64,000 nucleotides of DNA from VAXT01 sp038040395. GTDB taxonomy: Bacteria > Actinomycetota > Thermoleophilia > Gaiellales > Gaiellaceae. The notes below the pieces were generated by a model that worked only from the letters and a program-made list of their open reading frames with translations, ran no database searches and was not told the DNA's origin. This document shows, piece by piece, positions 58,244 through 64,000 of this stretch (the first letter of the stretch is position 1; every line of letters starts with the position of its first letter). The stretch is from the NCBI GenBank assembly GCA_038040395.1, contig JBBPIJ010000001.1, positions 248,001 through 312,000 of the forward strand. The letters are read 5' to 3'. The translations under genes and the position numbers were made by a program.

Positions 58244-60751
58244 TCAGTCCTCGCGGCGCGGGCCGCGGTCTCTGCCACCTCCGCCGCGGCCGCGGTCGCC
58301 TCCGCGTCCGCCGCCGCCGTCACGCCTCGGTGGGCGCTCCGACCGCTCGCGGGGCGGGGCGTCCTTCGCCCGCTCGATCAGCTCGTCGGGCTGGACGAGG
58401 GTGCCGTTCTCGTGCTTGGCGACGAGCTTGAGGCCGATCCGGCCGCGCTCCTTGTCCACCTCCTGCACGATCACGTCGAGCACGTCGCCTCTAGCGATCA
58501 CGTCCTCGATGTGGCCGACCCGCCCGGGGCCGACGTTCGAGACGTGGAGCAGCCCGTCGGTGCCCTTCTTGAGCTCGACGAAGGCGCCGAAGTCGGTCGT
58601 CTTCACGACCTTCCCGGTGTAGGTGTCCCCCACCTCGGGCGTCTTCGTGATCGACTCGATCGCCTCGATCGCGGCCTGGGCCTTGGTGCCCTCGGTTGCG
58701 TAGATGAGGATCGTCCCGTCCTCCTCGATGTCGATCTGCACGTCGTAGTCGCCCTCGAGGCCGCGGATCGTCTCGCCGCCCTTGCCGATGATCATTCCGA
58801 TCTGCTCGGGGTCGATCTTGACGCTCGAGATGCGCGGCGCGTGCTCCGCGAGCTCCGTCCGGCTCTCCGGAAGCGCCTCGGCCATCTTGTCGAGGATGAA
58901 CTCCCGGGCCCTCTTCGCCTGCTCGAGGGCGTTCCGCATGATCTCCTGAGTGACGCCGGTGATCTTGATGTCCATCTGGAGCGCGGTGATCCCGTCCCGT
59001 GAGCCGGCCACCTTGAAGTCCATGTCACCTAGGTGATCCTCGGCGCCCTGGATGTCGGTGAGGATCACGTGCTCGTCGCCTTCCTTCACGAGGCCCATCG
59101 CGATACCGCTGATCGGGGCCTTGATCGGCACGCCGGCGTCCATGAGCGCAAGCGTCGAGCCGCAGACGGAGCCCATCGACGAGGAGCCGTTCGACTCGAG
59201 CGTCTCCGAGACGAGGCGGATCGTGTACGGGAAGTCCTCGGCCGGAGGAATCATCGGCTCGAGCGCCCGCTGGGCGAGCGCGCCGTGACCGATGTCGCGG
59301 CGCTTGGGCCCGCGCATGAAGCCGGTCTCCCCGACCGAGAACGGCGGGAAGTTGTAGTGGTGCATGTACCGGCGGTCGGTCTCAAGCGAGAGGTCGTCGA
59401 TCCTCTGCCCCTCCTTGGCGGTGCCCAGGGTGAGCAGAGTCATGATCTGCGTCTGGCCGCGGGTGAACAAAGCCGACCCGTGTGCGCGCGGAGAGACACG
59501 GACCTCGCAGTTCACCTCACGGACGTCCTCGGCGCCGCGCCCGTCGGGACGCCGCTTGTCGATCGCGATCTTCTGCCGAACGAGGTGCTTGTAGATCGCC
59601 TCGGCCGCTTTCTTCACGAACTGCTTCGTGAGCGAGTCTTTGACGACAGGCCCCTCACCTTCGACGGTGGCGGGGCCGACCGGGAAGGGGAGCTGGACAG
59701 ACTCGATGATCCTGTCGAAAAGCAGCTGCCTCTTCGCGGACTTGAGCTCCTTCGAGTCCTGCTCTGCTTCGGTCAGCGCGCGGAGATCGTCCTCGAACTG
59801 CTCGCGGACGGATTCCTCCACGACTTCGAGCCGAACCTTCTCGAGGATCGTGTCGAGCGAGGCGCGAACCTGGATCTGGCGCAGGATGTCTTCCTCGGAA
59901 GATTCCATGTTCAGCTCCGGGGCGAGCTCGCTCATCAGCTCCTCGATAACGGAGCCGCCTTCACGCAGGCCTTCGGCCAAAATGCGCTCGCGAACCCGGC
60001 TGCCGTGCTGCGACTCCAACTCGGCCGTGAGCTCCGGATCGAGGTACTTGGGCTTGCCGGCCTGGCGCCGGAGGTCCTCCTGTGCCTCGCAGATCTTCAC
60101 GATCTCGGCGTGGGCGACCTCGAAGGCCTCGAGGATCTCGTCCTCCGGGATCTCGTCGGCACCCGCCTCGATCATCGTGAGCGCGTCCTTCGTGCCGACG
60201 ACGATCAGGTCGAGGGAGCTGTCCTCCTCCACTGCGAGGAGAGTCGGGTTGATCACGAGCTGCCCGTCGATGCGGCCGATCCGGACCGCTCCTACCGGAC
60301 CCAGGAAGGGCAGTGGCGAGACCATCAGCGCGGCCGAGGCCCCGTTGATGCACAGGATGTCGTGCGCGGTGACGAGGTCGGCCGACAGGGTCGTGCAGAC
60401 CACGTGCACCTCGTTCTTGTAGCCCTTGGGCCACAGCGGCCGGATCGGGCGGTCGATCATCCGCGCGGTCAGAATCGCGCGCTCGGTCGGTCGGCCTTCC
60501 CGCTTGAAGAAGCCGCCCGGGATCTTCCCCGCGGCGTACATCCGCTCCTCGACGTCGACCGTCAGCGGGAAGAAGTCGGCGCCCTCACGGGCCTCCATCT
60601 TCCCCTGGGCCGTCGCCAGGACCATCGTGTCTCCCGACCGGACGACGACGGAGCCGTCGGCTTGCTTCGCCAGCTTCCCCGTCTCGAAGGTCAGTTCCTG
60701 ATCGCCGACGGTCACGGAGACCGTGGTCAGGTTCTCAGTCATGGTGCTCAT
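58244..60751 (-). CDS. pnp: Polynucleotide phosphorylase
   Basis: PNPase is a 3'-5' phosphorolytic exoribonuclease. The 835-residue protein has two RNase PH domains; the active second one shows FPPFSVGETGFMRGPKRRDI and GSSSMGSVCG. A KH domain (MIIGKGGETIRGL) and an S1 domain (TGKVVKTTDFGAFVELKKG) follow. The C-terminus is an Arg/Gly-rich tail of about 30 residues. ATG at 60751 after GGAGGAATAG. It follows rpsO, as in E. coli. Confidence 0.97.
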   Translation of the reverse strand: MSTMTENLTTVSVTVGDQELTFETGKLAKQADGSVVVRSGDTMVLATAQGKMEAREGADFFPLTVDVEERMYAAGKIPGGFFKREGRPTERAILTARMIDRPIRPLWPKGYKNEVHVVCTTLSADLVTAHDILCINGASAALMVSPLPFLGPVGAVRIGRIDGQLVINPTLLAVEEDSSLDLIVVGTKDALTMIEAGADEIPEDEILEAFEVAHAEIVKICEAQEDLRRQAGKPKYLDPELTAELESQHGSRVRERILAEGLREGGSVIEELMSELAPELNMESSEEDILRQIQVRASLDTILEKVRLEVVEESVREQFEDDLRALTEAEQDSKELKSAKRQLLFDRIIESVQLPFPVGPATVEGEGPVVKDSLTKQFVKKAAEAIYKHLVRQKIAIDKRRPDGRGAEDVREVNCEVRVSPRAHGSALFTRGQTQIMTLLTLGTAKEGQRIDDLSLETDRRYMHHYNFPPFSVGETGFMRGPKRRDIGHGALAQRALEPMIPPAEDFPYTIRLVSETLESNGSSSMGSVCGSTLALMDAGVPIKAPISGIAMGLVKEGDEHVILTDIQGAEDHLGDMDFKVAGSRDGITALQMDIKITGVTQEIMRNALEQAKRAREFILDKMAEALPESRTELAEHAPRISSVKIDPEQIGMIIGKGGETIRGLEGDYDVQIDIEEDGTILIYATEGTKAQAAIEAIESITKTPEVGDTYTGKVVKTTDFGAFVELKKGTDGLLHVSNVGPGRVGHIEDVIARGDVLDVIVQEVDKERGRIGLKLVAKHENGTLVQPDELIERAKDAPPRERSERPPRRDGGGGRGGDRGRGGGGRDRGPRRED

Positions 60752-60765
60752 CTATTCCTCCACTT

Positions 60766-60842
60766 CTCGTGGAAGGTGGGAGTTTGAGTCAGTCCCGCCT
60801 CTTCGGAACTCGCTCAAACTTCCACCCTCCTGCGACTACGAG
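60766..60842 (-). promoter_or_regulatory. rpsO-pnp intercistronic stem-loop
   Basis: GGTGGGAGTTTGAG (60775-60788) pairs with CTCAAACTTCCACC (60813-60826), 13 of 14 matching, and CTCGT (60766-60770) pairs with ACGAG (60838-60842) outside it. The structure fills the 91-base gap between rpsO and pnp. In E. coli the equivalent pnp leader hairpin is cut by RNase III in autoregulation of PNPase. The same role here is inference from position and shape. Confidence 0.7.
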
Positions 60843-61112
60843 CTAGCGCCTTAGCCCCAGCTCCTTGATCAATTCTCGGTAACCCTCGACATTCTTTTTC
60901 TGGAGATAGTTCAAGAACCGCCGGCGCCGGCCGACCAGCTTGAGCAGGCCTCGGCGTGAATAGTGGTCCTTGGGATGTGCTCGCAGGTGCTCCGTCAGCT
61001 CGTTGATCCGTGTGGTCAAGAGCGCGATCTGTACCTCGGGCGAGCCCGTGTCTTCCTTCGTCCGCCCATGGCGGCCGATGATCTCCAGCTTTGCTTCCTT
61101 GGTAAGGGTCAC
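60843..61112 (-). CDS. rpsO: Ribosomal protein S15
   Basis: S15 binds the central domain of 16S rRNA. The 89-residue protein has the standard sequence: GRHGRTKEDTGSPEVQIALL, THRINELTEHLR in near form, HPKDHYSRRGLL and LVGRRRRFLNYLQKK. GTG start after AGAGG. The pnp gene follows after a folded spacer. Confidence 0.98.
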   Translation of the reverse strand: MTLTKEAKLEIIGRHGRTKEDTGSPEVQIALLTTRINELTEHLRAHPKDHYSRRGLLKLVGRRRRFLNYLQKKNVEGYRELIKELGLRR

Positions 61113-61212
61113 TCAACCTCTTTCTGTCAGACAACCTCCGCACTCCAAGCTCGCCGCGGGAAGCACCGCGCACGGCCGAGAATGCGGTCGGGCACTAGGG
61201 TAGCAATCAGGG

Positions 61213-61662
61213 CTAACTGCCGGGCTTGACCCTTACGGGGAGGGACGAAGTCGTCGCCTCGCCCTGCTCACTCCGAACGACGATGCTGAGCGCCCACTGG
61301 CCTGGCATGAACAGGTTGTAGTCGCCCTTGTACGTCCCGTTCGACGCTTCCCGCAGATTCTTCTCGATGAGCGGCATGAAATGGGGGCAGGTCATCGTTC
61401 CCTGGACCTTGACCTTCGCACCGTGAAGCGGCGCGCCGCTTTTCTTGTCCGTCACATGGATGACGATCAGTCGGTCAAACCCCTTGCCGATCGCCTGAGC
61501 ATTGATCTGGGCGTTGCCGGCCGAGTGGGTCGACGGCGCGGGCGGGCAGCCTTCCGAGCCGGTCGAGCCACCGTCACTGCTTCCGAAGTAGAAAAAGCCG
61601 AGAGCAACGACGACGGCGACTAGCAGGATCACACCGCCGATCAGGAACCAGATTTTGCGCAC
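61213..61662 (-). CDS. Membrane-anchored YtkA/FixH-like domain protein
   Basis: The 149-residue protein has one N-terminal membrane helix (residues 5-27), a Gly/Ser linker and an extracytoplasmic immunoglobulin-like domain. The YtkA-like pattern is visible: VIHVTDKKSGAPLHGAKVKV, CPHFMPLIEKN, GTYKGDYNLFMPGQW and LSIVVRSEQG. Members occur with copper-handling or oxidase genes, but no such genes are next to it. Function not settled. Confidence 0.75.
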   Translation of the reverse strand: MRKIWFLIGGVILLVAVVVALGFFYFGSSDGGSTGSEGCPPAPSTHSAGNAQINAQAIGKGFDRLIVIHVTDKKSGAPLHGAKVKVQGTMTCPHFMPLIEKNLREASNGTYKGDYNLFMPGQWALSIVVRSEQGEATTSSLPVRVKPGS

Positions 61663-61698
61663 TTACCCAAGGATAGGGACCGTCTTTACGCTCCCGTC

Positions 61699-63078
61699 AT
61701 GAGAGCCGTTGCAGCCGGCCATCCCGCAACAGCCGACGCGGGCATGGAGATTCTCGACGAAGGCGGCGGCGCCGCCGACGCTGCCGTCGCCGCGTGCCTC
61801 GCCTCGTGCGTGGCCGAGACCGTCATGACGGGCCTACTCGGTGGCGGGCACGCGATCTACTACGACGCCGCGGGCGGGCGGACGGCGAACCTGGACTGCT
61901 TCGTCGGGATGCCCGGCCTCGGCCGAGAACGGCGCGAGGTCGCGCTCCTCGAGCTCGCGGTTCCCTTCGGAACTGAGCTCGTCCACTACGCCGTCGGGAT
62001 TGGGTCGTGCGGCGTGCCCGGGATTCCCGCGGGGCTCGATGCGCTCTGTGGGGAGCACGGCCGGCTGCCCTGGGACAGGCTCGTCGAGCCGGCCCTCCGG
62101 CTCGCGAAGGCAGGCGTTGCAATGCCTGCAGCCCACGCGTCCTGCCTCCAGATGCTCGAGTCGGTGATGACGATGAACGAAGGCGGAGAGATCTACGCAC
62201 CCGGCGGATCGCTCCTGGAGGAAGGCGACCTACTCCGGCAGCCGGGGCTCGTCCGGACACTCGAGACGCTTGCCGACGAGGGGCCCCGCTCGTTCTACGA
62301 AGGGACGATCGGGAAAGCGCTGCTCGCGCTGATGGAGGAGCGCGGCGGCCTCGTCACCGAGGAGGACCTCAATTCCTACGAGGCGACCTGGGCGGAGCCG
62401 GTCAGCGTCGAGTTTCGTGGACACGATGTGCTGACGCGGGCAAGCCTTGCCGACTTTCCGGGAGTGCTCTCCGCGCTTCCAGGGCTCAACGGGCTCGACG
62501 AGCCACAGCGAGCATTGGCCCTGGTGGAGACGCTGGGCAGCGAGCCGCCGCGTGAGCGCGGAACGACGAACCTCAGCGTCACCGACGCCGAGGGCAACGC
62601 GTGCGTGCTGACGACGAGCCTCGGCCTCGGCTCGGGCGACTTCGTCCCCGGCCTCGACCTCCACCTGAACAGCATGCTCGGAGAGGCCGACCTGCTGATC
62701 GGCGGCCTCGAGCCGGGCGACCGAATGGCGAGCATGATGGCGCCGTCCCTCGCGCTCGACGGTGATGGCGTGGCGCTTGCGGCAGGCGCTGCCGGGGGTA
62801 CGCGGCTCCGCAGCGCGCTCCTCCAGGTCGTCGCAGGGTTCCTCGACGAGGGCCTCGACCTACAGGTCGCTGTCGACCGGCCCCGCCTCCATCCCGTGGG
62901 GTCACTCGTGCACATCGAGCCCGGCCTCGGCGCGGCCGCGATCGACGCCCTGGAGTCAGCCGGGCTCCAGGTGCGCGAGTGGCCGGGCCTCCACCACTAC
63001 TTCGGCGGCGTGAGCGCCGTCACGCGGACCGCTGCCGCGGGTGATCCTCGTCGAAGCGGCGCGGCTCGAGGTTCGTGA
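61699..63078 (+). CDS. ggt: Gamma-glutamyltransferase-like Ntn hydrolase without signal peptide
   Basis: The 459-residue protein matches the gamma-glutamyltranspeptidase family: AAGHPATADAGMEIL, GGGAADAAVAACL, LGGGHAIYY, and the self-cleavage/nucleophile site GTTNLSVTDAEGNACVLT, whose first Thr of TTN would become the new N-terminus. It is about 100 residues shorter than E. coli GGT and starts directly with the catalytic fold, so there is no export signal; a cytoplasmic role is likely. Glutathione or another gamma-glutamyl compound is the presumed substrate. Confidence 0.88.
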   Translation: MRAVAAGHPATADAGMEILDEGGGAADAAVAACLASCVAETVMTGLLGGGHAIYYDAAGGRTANLDCFVGMPGLGRERREVALLELAVPFGTELVHYAVGIGSCGVPGIPAGLDALCGEHGRLPWDRLVEPALRLAKAGVAMPAAHASCLQMLESVMTMNEGGEIYAPGGSLLEEGDLLRQPGLVRTLETLADEGPRSFYEGTIGKALLALMEERGGLVTEEDLNSYEATWAEPVSVEFRGHDVLTRASLADFPGVLSALPGLNGLDEPQRALALVETLGSEPPRERGTTNLSVTDAEGNACVLTTSLGLGSGDFVPGLDLHLNSMLGEADLLIGGLEPGDRMASMMAPSLALDGDGVALAAGAAGGTRLRSALLQVVAGFLDEGLDLQVAVDRPRLHPVGSLVHIEPGLGAAAIDALESAGLQVREWPGLHHYFGGVSAVTRTAAAGDPRRSGAARGS

Positions 63079-63229
63079 GATTCGAGGCCAGCACCCAGCC
63101 GACGTACCCACACTCCGGACAGCCTGGATTCGCGCGCACCGTTCCACCCTGAGAGGGCTTCGTGTACGCGGCGCCGCAAGAGAGACAGCGAACCGTCTCG
63201 ATCGGTGCGAGGGCTCGTAAGTCGTCCAC
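63020..63229 (-). CDS. Small zinc-ribbon protein
   Basis: The 69-residue protein has two Cys pairs, CLSCG and CPECG, 22 residues apart at their first Cys, forming a probable zinc ribbon; WVLASNLTNLEPRRFDEDH follows. No family is recognised. GTG start. Its last 59 bases overlap the end of the ggt gene in antisense. The Cys spacing supports a real gene. Confidence 0.65.
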   Translation of the reverse strand: MDDLRALAPIETVRCLSCGAAYTKPSQGGTVRANPGCPECGYVGWVLASNLTNLEPRRFDEDHPRQRSA

Positions 63230-63265
63230 GGAGAAATAGATTCCGCAATGTGGGGAAACTTGCGG

Positions 63266-64000
63266 TTATGCAGGCCGTTCGGCTTGTCTAGCCAGCTCCA
63301 CGTCGGCCTCGATCTGACGGATCAGGTCCTTCTCCGTCTCGAACGCCTGCTCGTCCCGCAGGCGTTGCCAGAGCTCGACGATTAGGCGTTGCCCGTAGAG
63401 GTCACCGGAGAAGTCGAGCAGATAGGCCTCGACGCGGCGCTCGTGCCCGCCGTAGTGCGGGTTGGTGCCGATCGAGACCGCCGCTCGCTGCTCGCCTGCC
63501 GCTCCGGCATAGATCCCGTTGCCCGGCACGAGCAGCTCGGGCCGTACGTCGAGGTTCGCCGTCGGGAAGCCGAGTGTCCCACCCCTCGCCTCGCCTGCAA
63601 CGACCGTGCCTTCGACCTCGACAGGGCGCCCGAGGCGCCGAGCCGCGCCGTCGACGTCACCCGCGCGGACGAGGTCGCGGATCCGGCTCGAGGAGACGTC
63701 CTCGACCAGCGGGACCGGGCGTACCTCGAAACCGAGGCTCCGCAGGAGCTCCAGGTCCCCCTTCCGGCCGCGGCCAAAGCGGAAGTCGGCACCGGCGACC
63801 ACGACCTCGGCCCCGATCGGCCGAAGGACCTCCTGCGCGAACTCCTCCGGCTCGAGGCGCGCGAGCTCGAGCGTGAACTCGACGACGAGAGCGGCATCGA
63901 CGCCGAGCTCCTCGAGAAGCTCAAGGCGCCGCTCCATGCTCGTCAGAAGCTCCACCTGGTTTCCGAGGGCGGTTCGGGGATGAGGGTCGAAAGTCACGAC
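63266..64000 (-). CDS. ribF: Bifunctional riboflavin kinase / FAD synthetase, N-terminus outside window
   Basis: RibF phosphorylates riboflavin to FMN and adenylates FMN to FAD. The visible 244 residues begin VVTFDPHP, inside the FAD synthetase domain, and include GADFRFGRGRKGD and SSSRIRDLV. The flavokinase domain follows with GTLGFPTANL, GIYAG and the VSIGTNPHYG strand. The frame is open to the last base, so the N-terminal roughly 60 residues lie beyond. Usually found near rpsO and truB. Confidence 0.95.
   Translation of the reverse strand, partial: VVTFDPHPRTALGNQVELLTSMERRLELLEELGVDAALVVEFTLELARLEPEEFAQEVLRPIGAEVVVAGADFRFGRGRKGDLELLRSLGFEVRPVPLVEDVSSSRIRDLVRAGDVDGAARRLGRPVEVEGTVVAGEARGGTLGFPTANLDVRPELLVPGNGIYAGAAGEQRAAVSIGTNPHYGGHERRVEAYLLDFSGDLYGQRLIVELWQRLRDEQAFETEKDLIRQIEADVELARQAERPA

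Overview
This 64 kb window is high-GC DNA from an actinobacterium. The gene content and the single-motif RsiG-like protein suggest the class Thermoleophilia (Gaiellales/Solirubrobacterales), and a scaffold from an assembled environmental genome is likely. That placement is inference from gene order and protein style; no rRNA gene is present. Almost every gene looks like chromosomal housekeeping. A 100-base run of N (7105-7204) marks a scaffold join inside a tRNA-Pro gene.

Layout. 1-6754 (+) is an isoprenoid/envelope/translation operon: uppS (partial), cdsA, dxr, rseP, ispG, proS and a small HTH regulator. 6755-7280 holds the tRNA-Pro(GGG) with the gap and a duplicated 5' half. 7329-10320 carries a membrane protein, arginase and a short HutF-like deiminase. 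10465-15532 (+) runs pgsA, a nucleotidyltransferase fused to a phosphomannomutase-like domain without its catalytic motifs, an RsiG-like anti-sigma candidate, a zinc-ribbon FHA protein, a MerR regulator and apt. 15582-17338 has small uncharacterised genes. 17791-20010 has two RpoD-type sigma factors facing each other, the first preceded by a cluster of DnaA-box-like sites. 20213-28862 holds a class II amidotransferase, a homing-endonuclease-associated-repeat protein, a GGDEF/HD-GYP protein, a subtilisin-like protease with a Trp-rich pentapeptide tail, and murT-gatD.

29069-43211 is mostly one long minus-strand series: nudix, dut, hflX, dapL-type aminotransferase, dapF, miaA, a tyrosine phosphatase, miaB, rny, recX, recA, thpR, cinA and a RodZ-like protein. 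43186-48172 (-) is a BMP-type nucleoside ABC importer. 48234-52839 (-) has ftsK, a hypothetical gene and RNase J. A 27-codon ORF with a strong ribosome site and a degenerate HD-GYP membrane protein (+) lie between RNase J and dapA. 55020-61112 (-) is dapA, a SnoaL-like gene, dapB, an M16 protease, pnp and rpsO. The window ends with a YtkA/FixH-like protein, a gamma-glutamyltransferase-like gene, a zinc-ribbon protein and ribF (partial).

How the genes work together. dapA, dapB, a DapL-like aminotransferase and dapF outline the aminotransferase route to diaminopimelate, and murT/gatD amidate lipid II, so peptidoglycan precursor supply is well represented. Three genes point to c-di-GMP signalling: the RsiG-like protein, the GGDEF/HD-GYP enzyme and the degenerate HD-GYP protein. 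RNase Y, RNase J, PNPase and S15 form an RNA-turnover set.

The most unusual signals are these: a MITE-like element carrying the ispG ribosome site (3456-3655); a nested inverted-repeat element between arginase and hutF (9152-9314); a DapF homologue in which both catalytic cysteines are serine and whose tail is coded by palindromes; the dead phosphomannomutase domain; the RsiG-FHA-MerR-apt operon; and the small peptide ORF followed by a UUCG hairpin (52980-53108).
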